Position numbers and translations under genes: made by a program. From contig JAZGDL010000401.1 in assembly GCA_036477795.1 (NCBI GenBank), positions 1-29,322 of the forward strand: a stretch of DNA of 29,322 bases, written 5' to 3'. Below the pieces are notes generated by a model. It was not told the DNA's origin and searched no databases. It saw only the letters and a program-made list of their open reading frames with translations. Positions 1 to 7,517 of this stretch are shown one piece after another; position 1 is the first letter of the stretch; every line of letters starts with the position of its first letter. Source of the DNA: JAZGDL01 sp036477795. Lineage in GTDB: Bacteria; Planctomycetota; Phycisphaerae; UBA1845.

Positions 1-19
1 TGTTGGCTCGCGGGAGCGG

Positions 20-943
20 GTGTTGGCAGACGAAAACCACGATTTTTCCAACGCGATGATCGCCGCCGCCGGCGCTGTGGCCAAGTCCTCATCGGCGCGT
101 ACGTTGATGACCTATGCGGACGCCGTACAAGACCTTGGCCGGTTGTTGGAGGCGGTTAAGCCCCCGACCGAGCTGGTGGTGATGGCTCGGGATGACCGGG
201 ACGTGAAACGGGCCAAGGATCTTGGCGTCAAATTCTTGCAGGTGCCCCATTTTAATCTTACGCGTATGGGGCAGATCAAGATGGCCACGCTGTTGGCGTT
301 TTCGCAGGGGATGCTGCGGGCCGGGGATGTGTTCGTGTTTCTGACGGGCGTGGTGGGGCAGTGCATCGATACGCTGGTGGTGATGGAGGTGGGCCGGGAA
401 TATGAACTGTTTCAATCCGTGGGGCAGCCAAGGCTTACCGAACACATTCGCCGCGTCGTATTCCAGCGGGTGTTGACCCTGATGCTTGAACTGGCCCATG
501 AAGGGCGCGAGGGCCGGCCGGTCGGCACGCTGGTAGTGGTGGGAGATTATCGCGAAGTCCAGAGGTACTGCCAGCAGAACATCATCAACCCCTTCAAAGG
601 CTATCCTGAGAAGGAGCGTAATATCCTTGATGAGCGCATGCGCGAAACGGTGAAGGAGTTCGCGTCCATCGACGGCGCTTTCATACTCAAAGGCACTGGC
701 GTGATCATGTCCGCCGGAACGACTTTGACGCCGAATGTTGTCGGTGAGCCGCTGCCCCAGGGGCTCGGTGCCCGGCACGCGGCTGCGGCGGCTATTACGG
801 CGGCGACCAGGAGCATCGCCATGACGGTCAGCGAGTCAACCGGCGACATACGTATCTGGCGTCGCGGCCGAATGATCACGGAAATCGAAAAGGCACTACG
901 CAGCGAACGACCGCCGCCGCCGCCCGAGGGCGAGGCCAGCTAG
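20..943 (+). CDS. DisA_N-type diadenylate cyclase with N-terminal pyruvate-kinase-C-like domain (DacZ/CdaZ-like)
   Basis: Probable synthase of the second messenger c-di-AMP from two ATP. Residues about 15-125 look like the alpha/beta domain related to the pyruvate kinase C-terminus that precedes the cyclase domain in archaeal-type DacZ proteins. Residues about 165-285 are the DisA_N domain: DGA at 218-220 and GARH at 250-253 followed by AAAAAIT, then SESTGDIRIW. The usual RHR triad reads R-H-A here, so the third ATP-contacting residue differs. No membrane segment or DNA-binding domain is visible, so it should be cytosolic. The start is uncertain: the frame stays open to the window edge, and GTG at 20, TTG at 23 or ATG at 56 are all possible. 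The stop abuts the stop of the convergent gene at 944. Family assignment is by recognised motifs; activity is inferred. Confidence 0.8.
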   Translation: MLADENHDFSNAMIAAAGAVAKSSSARTLMTYADAVQDLGRLLEAVKPPTELVVMARDDRDVKRAKDLGVKFLQVPHFNLTRMGQIKMATLLAFSQGMLRAGDVFVFLTGVVGQCIDTLVVMEVGREYELFQSVGQPRLTEHIRRVVFQRVLTLMLELAHEGREGRPVGTLVVVGDYREVQRYCQQNIINPFKGYPEKERNILDERMRETVKEFASIDGAFILKGTGVIMSAGTTLTPNVVGEPLPQGLGARHAAAAAITAATRSIAMTVSESTGDIRIWRRGRMITEIEKALRSERPPPPPEGEAS

Positions 944-1507
944 TCAAATCCTGAGGTCGGGGCTGGTTCTTCGTTTCAGAGCCAAGACACGGTGGAAAAG
1001 CCGTCGCTGCGTGCCGACCAGGTCGCGGCAAAGAAGCTCGATACGACGACTCAGGTTGCGTCGATCGCGCAGCACGTGTCGCAGGATGGCCTGGAGTCTC
1101 TGCTGTCTGTGTACTTCGCGCCGTGCCGTCGCTACTCGATGCAAACACCTGTTGATGGTATCCAAGAGCTCGAGTGGTTCGAGGGGTAATGACAAAAAAT
1201 CGGCCACGCCTATACGCATTGCCCAGATGACGTCTTGGAGTTGTGGAAGATCACCCACAAGCACAACCGGCCTGTGTCGCGAGGCCAGTATTCTGCTGGC
1301 CAGCTCGAAGCCGTCCATGCCCTGCAGCTTGACACATGTGATGATCATATCGTGGGCGTTATGCGCGTCGATCTCAAGGGCCTCGCTTCCCGACGAAGCG
1401 TAGGTGACTTGAGCATGCGGGAGTCCGGTCGCCACACCGGCGATCGTGGTGCGGGTCAACTCGTCATGGGCGACGGAAAGAATGCTGTTGGCGTTCCGGT
1501 CGAGCAT
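944..1507 (-). CDS. Degenerate response-regulator receiver (pseudo-receiver) with C-terminal coiled coil
   Basis: Residues about 8-122 follow the receiver fold: ILSVAHDE at the acidic-pocket strand, then MIITCVKLQGMDGFEL, then ADFLSLPLEPLEL. The phospho-acceptor Asp position is Cys58, the conserved Lys before Pro is Leu107, and the acidic pair is reduced. Phosphorylation by the classical route is therefore unlikely. Residues about 126-180 are Arg-rich, charged and helical, probably a coiled coil, with no recognisable output domain. It lies downstream of the histidine kinase gene on the same strand, separated by 208 bases holding a tandem repeat and two hairpins. It may act as a protein-protein adaptor. 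ATG at 1507 is the only good start seen; no strong ribosome site precedes it. Confidence 0.72.
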   Translation of the reverse strand: MLDRNANSILSVAHDELTRTTIAGVATGLPHAQVTYASSGSEALEIDAHNAHDMIITCVKLQGMDGFELASRILASRHRPVVLVGDLPQLQDVIWAMRIGVADFLSLPLEPLELLDTINRCLHRVATARREVHRQQRLQAILRHVLRDRRNLSRRIELLCRDLVGTQRRLFHRVLALKRRTSPDLRI

Positions 1508-1573
1508 CCGCTGTGGTCTTTCGTCAAAGAATAATCGCTGAGCTTATCCGAGCCCCAAGCGCCAGCGCGGGGT

Positions 1574-1640
1574 ATCGCTGGACCGAGAATCCTACGATCG
1601 CTGGACCGAGAATCCTACGATCGCTGGACCGAGAATCCTT
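1574..1640. repeat. Tandem 23-bp repeat, about 2.9 copies
   Basis: The unit begins ATCGCTGGACCGAGAATCC and repeats at 1574, 1597 and 1620, with identical sequence through the last copy until about 1638. The inner GGACCGAGAATCC segment is also the left arm of the hairpin that follows. It lies between the histidine kinase and the pseudo-receiver. Confidence 0.9.
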
Positions 1641-1678
1641 TCTCGGTCCTACGGTGGGTACCGAGAAGGGATTCTCGG
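1626..1678. terminator. Two adjacent hairpins built from the same CCGAGAA word
   Basis: GGACCGAGAA at 1626-1635 pairs perfectly with TTCTCGGTCC at 1640-1649 across a TCCT loop. CCGAGAA at 1661-1667 pairs with TTCTCGG at 1672-1678 across GGGA. They lie 38 bases past the stop of the histidine kinase in its transcription direction, so they could end or attenuate that transcript before the pseudo-receiver. There is no obvious U-tract, so intrinsic termination is not certain. Confidence 0.45.
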
Positions 1679-1715
1679 CACAGCATCGTTTCGGTGCTTG
1701 TCCGTGCCGATCGCC

Positions 1716-3908
1716 CTAGGACGAATCATGCCGGGGCATGGCGCAGGGCAGTTCCACAAAACAGGTTGTGCCGGCGCCCGGCGCGGACTCCAGCCACAGT
1801 CTTCCGTTGTTCATGTCCACCAGCCGCTGGGCGATGGGCAAACCAAGCCCGCGCCGGCGGCCGGCGTGGTGGTGTGAGAAGAACGGGTCACATGCGTGCT
1901 GCAGAACCTCACTGGACATGCCGTGGCCGTTGTCCTCCACCGCGATTACCACCGTGTCATCGGAAGTGCTGGGGCGCGAGTTGATCATCAGACGGGCATT
2001 TTCCACGGGCAGGGATTCAACCGCGTTGGTGATTAGCGCACTGAAGACTTCTTCGAGCTGCTTGGGGTCGGCCCATATGCGTACATCAGGATCGTCGACC
2101 TGGATTTGCAAGGTCACCGTACTATCTGGGTTTCGCGAGCGCCAGGCCTCCAGAATATCGGGCAACCATTGTCCCAGTATCAGGAACGCAGGTTGGGGGG
2201 GTTGGGGCTTGGCGTATGAGATCAACTGGCTCACGATGTCGGTGCAGATTCGGCTTTGCTCGCGGATGGTCTCAAGCGCGCGGCGGTCGGCGGGATCCCG
2301 GGCGTTGCGGGCCAGCAATTGGGCCCGACCGGAAACGACGGCCAAGGGCGAATTGAGTTCGTGGGCGGCACCAGCGGCCATCTCCGCGGTCATCGCCAGC
2401 AAACGCGACGCGAAAAGGTGTTCCTTGTGTTCATAAAAGCACTGATGGGCTGCATTCAGTGATTCATTGATGTCTTCGACTCGGCCACGACGGATGGTTT
2501 GGGCAATAGCGGCGCTGAATACGGCAGAGAGCATCTCGATCCATTCGGTTCGGCGGACGGCTGAGGCGCGACCGTCTGGCCGATTCAGTTTTTGGGGGTC
2601 GAACAACACGCCACCCAGGAGTTTCCCGTCATGGATGAATGGGAGCATTAGTTGTGAATCAGCGGTGAGGATACGGCGGTAGCGTTCCCGTACCGGATCG
2701 GCGATGGGTGGAGCCGGGATCAGTGCTCTGGGAAGCATAGTTGCTGAGTATTCGTCCATGCCGCGGTCTGACGGTCTTTGGTGTGCGGCCACCGCGACTG
2801 TCGATGAGACAATGCGCCGGCCGCGGCGAACGCTGCAATAGTACAGAGTGTGGTCCGGGTTCATGGCGAACGCCACGCTGGCATCGATGTCGAAGAGATC
2901 GGTCCAGCAGCGCACAATATGATGGCAAAGGTCTATTTCCCGATCAGATGGTGCTATGGATGCCGCGAATTCGGTCACGGCGCGAAGCATCCGCCCGGTG
3001 TCGTCTGAAGCGGCGTGCCGATTCGCCAAGGGCGAAGATTCCAATCCCCAGCCACGCAGCCACGTTTCTGTTTGCGGGGCCGTGACGCATTGCAGGTGTC
3101 GCCGCAGCAAGTCATGTATAGTGTCAGCCCGCTCAGCGGAGCGTGCGGTAATCGCTTCAGCTACGCCGGCGTCCAAATCGATGCGATCGAAAAGCGCTTG
3201 TAGGGTCTTTGGTGCGGCCCGCTCCGGGTGGCCGAAACGTTCGCGGTGCGATAGAAAGTTGGCGAGCTGAATCGTGGCTAGGAATTTGGGGACGCCGGTG
3301 AAGTTATCAATGAGAGCCGGTGGATGATGATGCCGGCCGATGGCGTCCTGAAGTTCAACGGGAAGTTCCCAGCGGGCGGCGAGCCTTCTGCCTGCACTTG
3401 TGTGGTCGATCCCAAAGTTGGAATGCTCGAGCAATCTCAGGCTTTTTCGATGGTGATGGCTGTGGCTGCGGACCCGTGCATAGGCTTTGGGCATGCAGTA
3501 GTTGAGCACCAGTTTGCCGACGTCGTGTAAAACGGAAGATGCAAAGAGCAAGCGGTCATCGTAGCGCCCGCCTGACTCGGCGTTAAGCTCCTGGGCTATG
3601 GTGGCAACTTCGAAGGCGTGATGCCAGTGTTGTTCGAGGTCCAGCGCGTCACGCGGTCGCGGGTCAACTCGGCCAAGCAGATGGTTGACGAAGCAGGTCA
3701 GTCGAACACCGAGGGCGGTGTGCTCGCCGAGTTGGGCAGGTATCTGTTCGAGGTCGATATACGCCGGCGGGCAGGGGTAATCTCCCGCGTCTTGACGTAG
3801 CACATTCGGCGGGAGGGGAGGTAGTCGGCCTACCACGTCCAGAATGACGGCAGCCGCGTGGTCGTCTATCGGCGCGAACACCTTCCGCGTGACGGTATCC
3901 ACCATCAT
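1716..3908 (-). CDS. HDOD-GAF-like hybrid sensor histidine kinase
   Basis: Cytosolic sensor kinase of 730 residues. An HDOD-type N-terminal domain (about 25-230) contains LPPLPPNVLR and HDVGKL at 128-133. A GAF-like region follows (about 310-470). The transmitter has the H-box GAAHELNSPLAVV with His516, the N-box LITNAVESL around 626-634, the G1 box VEDNGHG at 657-663 and the G2 stretch RRGLGLPIA near 685. All catalytic motifs look intact. No membrane segment is seen, so it probably senses a soluble signal. Two ATGs (3908, 3905) follow a GGAG site. It is transcribed after the HTH response regulator with a 62-base gap, which suggests a cognate pair. Fusion of HDOD to a kinase is known but uncommon outside planctomycetes and proteobacteria. 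Confidence 0.88.
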   Translation of the reverse strand: MMVDTVTRKVFAPIDDHAAAVILDVVGRLPPLPPNVLRQDAGDYPCPPAYIDLEQIPAQLGEHTALGVRLTCFVNHLLGRVDPRPRDALDLEQHWHHAFEVATIAQELNAESGGRYDDRLLFASSVLHDVGKLVLNYCMPKAYARVRSHSHHHRKSLRLLEHSNFGIDHTSAGRRLAARWELPVELQDAIGRHHHPPALIDNFTGVPKFLATIQLANFLSHRERFGHPERAAPKTLQALFDRIDLDAGVAEAITARSAERADTIHDLLRRHLQCVTAPQTETWLRGWGLESSPLANRHAASDDTGRMLRAVTEFAASIAPSDREIDLCHHIVRCWTDLFDIDASVAFAMNPDHTLYYCSVRRGRRIVSSTVAVAAHQRPSDRGMDEYSATMLPRALIPAPPIADPVRERYRRILTADSQLMLPFIHDGKLLGGVLFDPQKLNRPDGRASAVRRTEWIEMLSAVFSAAIAQTIRRGRVEDINESLNAAHQCFYEHKEHLFASRLLAMTAEMAAGAAHELNSPLAVVSGRAQLLARNARDPADRRALETIREQSRICTDIVSQLISYAKPQPPQPAFLILGQWLPDILEAWRSRNPDSTVTLQIQVDDPDVRIWADPKQLEEVFSALITNAVESLPVENARLMINSRPSTSDDTVVIAVEDNGHGMSSEVLQHACDPFFSHHHAGRRRGLGLPIAQRLVDMNNGRLWLESAPGAGTTCFVELPCAMPRHDSS

Positions 3909-3970
3909 TGCTTAATTCTCCCTCCATCTCCCGCCTCCCCAATGCTCGCTTTGCCGCCGTGCAGGTGCAG

Positions 3971-4588
3971 TTAGACGTTGATGAGCTCTCCGATGCGGCG
4001 AATCACGTGATCGAGGTCGAACGGTTTCTTGATGAAGTCATCGGCGCCGGCCCTCTTGAGTTGTTCGATCTCGTCGGGATCAGCCACTCCGCTGATCATG
4101 ATGATCTTGGTGTGGTTGAGATGTTGGTTGGCACGAACACTGCGACACACCGCATTTCCGTTGATGTCGGGCAACTTGAAGTCCAGCAAGATGAGATCAG
4201 GAAGGAAATCGCGAGCCAACAAGCCGGCGTCAAAGCCGGTGCTTCCGGTCCTGACTTCAAACCGCCCGTCGTGCTGCAAAACGTCGACCAGCATGTCGAC
4301 GATGGCCCGGTCGTCGTCGATGACAAGAATACGTTTGGCGGCCTGGCCGAGCTTGTCGAGAGGTATATTGTTGGCCTTCATGAAGCGGATAAGCTGGTCG
4401 CGTGGTATGCGGCGGAATCGTGATCCAGGAACACGAAATCCCCTCAATCGCCCGCTGTCGAAGCAACGAATGACGGTCTGTTGGCTGACACTGCAAATCT
4501 TCGCCACTTCGCCGGTCGTGAACACCGACTTGGTCGTTGGTGTGTTAACCTTTTTCAACGGTTGAACGATCTCTCGTGTTGCGCCCAT
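3971..4588 (-). CDS. Response regulator: excisionase/MerR-type HTH followed by receiver domain
   Basis: About 205 residues from the chosen ATG at 4588. Residues 22-72 form an excisionase-type winged HTH (FTTGEVAKICSVSQQTVIRCF, then GRLRGFRVPGS and RRIPRDQLIRFM). Residues 86-203 form an intact receiver: acidic DDD at 91-93, phospho-acceptor Asp136 in LLDFKLP, Ser166 in MISG and Lys189 before Pro190. DNA-binding domain first and receiver second is the reverse of OmpR or NarL regulators, and this layout is familiar from planctomycetes. The frame is open upstream to ATG codons at 4669 and 4633, but those extensions add sequence without family character and would cross a candidate promoter. It lies directly upstream of the histidine kinase, which is its likely phosphodonor. 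Confidence 0.85.
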   Translation of the reverse strand: MGATREIVQPLKKVNTPTTKSVFTTGEVAKICSVSQQTVIRCFDSGRLRGFRVPGSRFRRIPRDQLIRFMKANNIPLDKLGQAAKRILVIDDDRAIVDMLVDVLQHDGRFEVRTGSTGFDAGLLARDFLPDLILLDFKLPDINGNAVCRSVRANQHLNHTKIIMISGVADPDEIEQLKRAGADDFIKKPFDLDHVIRRIGELINV

Positions 4589-4624
4589 TTCAAGCAAGTA
4601 TCCTATCCATCCCAGGTTTGCCAT

Positions 4625-4654
4625 ACCGTACATACCACCATCTTTGGGTGTCAA
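4625..4654 (-). promoter_or_regulatory. Candidate sigma70-like promoter for the signalling cluster
   Basis: On the minus strand a perfect TTGACA (4649-4654) is followed 18 bases later by TACGGT (4625-4630), about 36 bases before the chosen ATG of the response regulator. The -10 match is poor, so this is tentative. Confidence 0.3.
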
Positions 4655-4721
4655 GAGAAAGTTGCGCAATGTTTCTGCCAGCTACGCGCCGGGATTAGTG
4701 AAACAGGCTGTGATATGTTGT

Positions 4722-6614
4722 TTATTCACAGGGGCTTGGTTTGTGTTGCGCCGCGCTCGAAGCTGTCGTGCTATGACTCAAACGGTGCTTGGCGCGACTC
4801 AAGCACACCCACAGAACGGTGATGTCCGCGGGGTTGATTCCGCTGATTCGCGAAGCCTGACCAAGGGTGCGAGGTTTTATGCGGGCAAGCTTTTCGCGAG
4901 CTTCGAGGCGCATCTCGGAGATTCTGTCGAAGTCGGTTTCTTGTGGGATTCGTATCGCTTCGAGACGTTGGAAACGATCGATTTGCCGCTGCTGGCGAGC
5001 GATGTACCCGGCGTACTTGGCGTCGATATGGACTTGCTGGATGGCTAAACGGTCGAAGCTTCCTTGACCCGTGGCGCAAAGCCACGTGTGCAGGTCATCA
5101 GCGGTCACCTCGGGACGTTTCAGTTGGTCCGACAGCGAGACGCCGTTTGTCCGAGCGGCTTGTAGGTGTCGCTTGATTTGATCGACCTGCGTCATTTTGT
5201 GTTCGAAGATCGACCAACGAGAATCATCAACAAGCCCCACCTGACGGCCGATCGGCGTGAGCCGCTGATCGGCGTTATCGCAACGCAAATAAAGCCGATA
5301 CTCGGCTCGAGAGGTGAACATCCGGTATGGCTCATCCGGCGGACGGGTAACCAAGTCATCGATCAGAACGCCAATGTAGCATTGGTCCCGACCCAAAATG
5401 AGAGGATCACGGCCGTCAAGAGCATGTACGGCGTTGATACCGGCGACAAGTCCCTGGGCTGCTGCTTCCTCGTAGCCGCTGGTCCCATTGATCTGGCCTG
5501 CCAGAAACAGGTTGGCGACGCGTTTGGTTTCCAGAGTGAGCTGGATCTGGTGCGTCGGAACCCAGTCGTACTCAACGGCGTAGCCCGGTTGGATGATCTT
5601 TGCGTTTTGCAGGCCCGGAATGGTCCCAATCATTTCCCGTTGCACCTGGGCCGGCAGTGACGTGCTTATGCCGTTGCAATAGACGCGTTCGCTGTCGACG
5701 CCTTCCGGTTCGAGAAACAGTTGATGGCGGGGTTTGTCCGCGAATCGGACGACTTTGTCTTCGATACTCGGACAATAGCGCGGGCCTCGGGATTTTATCT
5801 GGCCGCTGAACATCGGGGCTTCGTGAAGGTGAGCCCTGATGACGGAGTGGGTTCGATCGTTAGTGTAGGTGATCCAGCAGTCGATCTGGCGTTGGTCGAT
5901 GGAGGTGTTGACGAAGGAGAACGGTGTGGGGTGCTCATCTCCGGGTTGCGGTTGGAGCCCGCGATAGTCGATGGAGTCGCGAAGGACGCGAGGCGGGGTG
6001 CCGGTCTTGAGTCTGCCAAGTTCGAATCCGAGCGATTCAAGTGCGGCGCTCAAGCCGAAAGACGCCCGTTCGCCGACACGTCCGCCGGAGCTTTGGGCCT
6101 TACCGCAGTGCATGAGTGCCCGCATGAACGTGCCGGTGGTGATGATGACCGTTGATGCTTCGATGTTTCTACCGTCATCGAGCCTCACGCCGGTGATTCC
6201 ATGAGTGGTGCAGCCGCGGTCGGTGACCGGTTTGGTGAGCAGATCTTCAACGATGCCTTCGATGATGGTCAGGTTCGGGGCGTCGGCCAGATATCGTTGG
6301 ACGCCGGCGGCGTAGCGGTCGCGATCGACTTGTGCTCGCGGCGCCCAGACGGCCGGGCCTTTGCTCCTGTTGAGCATCCGGAACTGAATGCCGGTATCAT
6401 CGGTCACGCGGCCCATTAGTCCGCCGAGGGCATCGATCTCGCGGACCATGTGACCTTTTCCAAGGCCGCCGATGGCCGGATTGCAGGACATGCGGCCGAT
6501 CGCCTCTCTTTCCAAGGTGATCATCGCCGTTTTGGCGCCCAGATGTGCCGCGGCCCAGGCCGCTTCGGCACCGGCGTGGCCCCCGCCTATCACAATCACG
6601 TCAAAGCGATCCAC
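4722..6614 (-). CDS. mnmG: tRNA uridine-5-carboxymethylaminomethyl modification enzyme MnmG (GidA)
   Basis: FAD-dependent partner of MnmE that modifies U34 of certain tRNAs. The N-terminus shows the Rossmann motif DVIVIGGGHAG, then the family signatures SCNPAIGGLGKGH, RMLNRSKGPAVWAPRAQ, RLKTGTPPR and GTSGYEEAAAQG, with EYRLYLRCDNADQRLTP further on. About 630 residues is the normal size, with a short atypical Ser/His-rich tail after the helical C-terminal domain. I chose GTG at 6614 because GGAGAG lies 7 bases upstream; a TTG at 6629 is also in frame but would place that site inside the gene. It follows rpsR on the same strand with a 118-base gap. The usual mnmG neighbours (rsmG, parA) are absent; parB is 20 kb away. 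Confidence 0.95.
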   Translation of the reverse strand: MDRFDVIVIGGGHAGAEAAWAAAHLGAKTAMITLEREAIGRMSCNPAIGGLGKGHMVREIDALGGLMGRVTDDTGIQFRMLNRSKGPAVWAPRAQVDRDRYAAGVQRYLADAPNLTIIEGIVEDLLTKPVTDRGCTTHGITGVRLDDGRNIEASTVIITTGTFMRALMHCGKAQSSGGRVGERASFGLSAALESLGFELGRLKTGTPPRVLRDSIDYRGLQPQPGDEHPTPFSFVNTSIDQRQIDCWITYTNDRTHSVIRAHLHEAPMFSGQIKSRGPRYCPSIEDKVVRFADKPRHQLFLEPEGVDSERVYCNGISTSLPAQVQREMIGTIPGLQNAKIIQPGYAVEYDWVPTHQIQLTLETKRVANLFLAGQINGTSGYEEAAAQGLVAGINAVHALDGRDPLILGRDQCYIGVLIDDLVTRPPDEPYRMFTSRAEYRLYLRCDNADQRLTPIGRQVGLVDDSRWSIFEHKMTQVDQIKRHLQAARTNGVSLSDQLKRPEVTADDLHTWLCATGQGSFDRLAIQQVHIDAKYAGYIARQQRQIDRFQRLEAIRIPQETDFDRISEMRLEAREKLARIKPRTLGQASRISGINPADITVLWVCLSRAKHRLSHSTTASSAAQHKPSPCE

Positions 6615-6732
6615 TGGTCTACTCTCCAACCGAGATCGGACAGGTCATGTGGCCTGGCAGTCAGATCACGTGCACTCTTTGCCCCGAGAACAAACTGCCG
6701 CCGGAGGGTGAGAGCCGCGAACGCCTGGAGAT

Positions 6733-6981
6733 TCAAGAACTGGTATAAGGCAGCAGGGCCATATGACGCGCCCGTTTGATGGCGACTTGCAGGGCGCGCT
6801 GTTCTTGCGCACTGGTACCTGCACGTTTGCGTGACATGACCTTGGCACTAGTGGTGAGGAACTTTCGCAGGAGTTCAATCTCTTTATAGTCCACCAGCGG
6901 ACCTTCCCACTCCTTCTTGGCGCGTTCCGGGAAGCGCTGGGATGTGTGAAAGAAACGTCCCCTCTTGCGATGCTTTGTAAT
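6733..6981 (-). CDS. rpsR: 30S ribosomal protein S18, probable ATT start
   Basis: Small-subunit protein that pairs with S6. The core LVDYKEIELLRKFLTTSAKV, then SRKRAGTSAQEQR and AIKRARHMALLPY, is diagnostic of S18. The Zn-type cysteines of some S18 proteins are absent. No ATG, GTG or TTG lies where the family N-terminus should be. The upstream Trm112-like gene ends with TAG, then GGGAGGAAGT, then ATT ACA AAG CAT CGC, so initiation at ATT (6981) gives an 82-residue protein with a basic N-terminus. The next in-frame ATG codons upstream (7038, 7059) would overlap the Trm112-like gene and add a non-homologous tail. A downstream GTG would remove the basic N-terminal segment. Standard rpsF and rplI neighbours are not present. 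Confidence 0.9.
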   Translation of the reverse strand: MTKHRKRGRFFHTSQRFPERAKKEWEGPLVDYKEIELLRKFLTTSAKVMSRKRAGTSAQEQRALQVAIKRARHMALLPYTSS

Positions 6982-6991
6982 ACTTCCTCCC
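6982..6991 (-). promoter_or_regulatory. Shine-Dalgarno region that sets the rpsR start
   Basis: The ten bases GGGAGGAAGT fill exactly the space between the Trm112-like stop codon and the ATT codon of rpsR. The only codon at usable spacing is ATT. Confidence 0.6.
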
Positions 6992-7210
6992 CTAGCGCTT
7001 TGTGGCACTTCCCACCATCCTTTCAAATTCCTCGACATCCACCGTTTCAGCCTCTTCAATGAGCATGATCGGGATTCCTTCTCGGATCGGATAACGCAAG
7101 CGCGTTTCGGCGTCCGTAGAGTATAGCCAACCAGCAGACTGGATCAACGGGGCTTTGGTCTTCGGACAAACCAGGATGTCGAGAAACTCCTTGTCGATTT
7201 CAGTCACCAA
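6992..7210 (-). CDS. Trm112/YcaR-family small protein
   Basis: About 72 residues. EIDKEFLDILVCPKTKAPL followed by LRYPIREGIPIMLIEEA is the Trm112 fold as in bacterial YcaR-like proteins. Only one Cys remains of the zinc site, as in many bacterial members. In eukaryotes and archaea Trm112 activates methyltransferases; the bacterial role is unclear. The start is chosen at TTG 7210 because GGAG lies 7 bases before it; GTG at 7207 is the alternative. It is the first gene of an apparent operon with rpsR and mnmG. Confidence 0.8.
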   Translation of the reverse strand: MVTEIDKEFLDILVCPKTKAPLIQSAGWLYSTDAETRLRYPIREGIPIMLIEEAETVDVEEFERMVGSATKR

Positions 7211-7517
7211 ACTGCTCGCTCCACAACTAATAAGGTTCAGGAGCAATCGGCCGCGTCCCCGCCGCAGTCCCTGCAAAAGCCTTCATGAAACCCGAGGATG
7301 ATAAGATAGCGAGGCACCCGTGGCAAGGGCGGCACTGCTCTTTCAGATACCGCCGGGCGGTGGCCTGGGCTCGGGCGACACCGGAATCGCCCGACGTACG
7401 CCCCGGCTTCGGGATTGAACGGCTTTGAACCAGGCGAGAGACCGGAGACCATAACTGTTGTAACTATATGAAAACAAATTGGTTAACGGCTCGTCCCGCC
7501 TTCACAGGAACAAGGTG
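7211..7517. other. Intergenic region, no gene recognised
   Basis: An open frame on the minus strand (7237-7452) ends HEGFCRDCGGDA but has no family character and no ribosome site. Probably holds the promoter of the Trm112-rpsR-mnmG operon, though no clear boxes were seen. Confidence 0.4.

Noticed and set aside
3908..4565. Plus-strand frames opposite the HTH response regulator
   Set aside because: Shadows of the minus-strand gene, whose receiver and HTH motifs are unambiguous.
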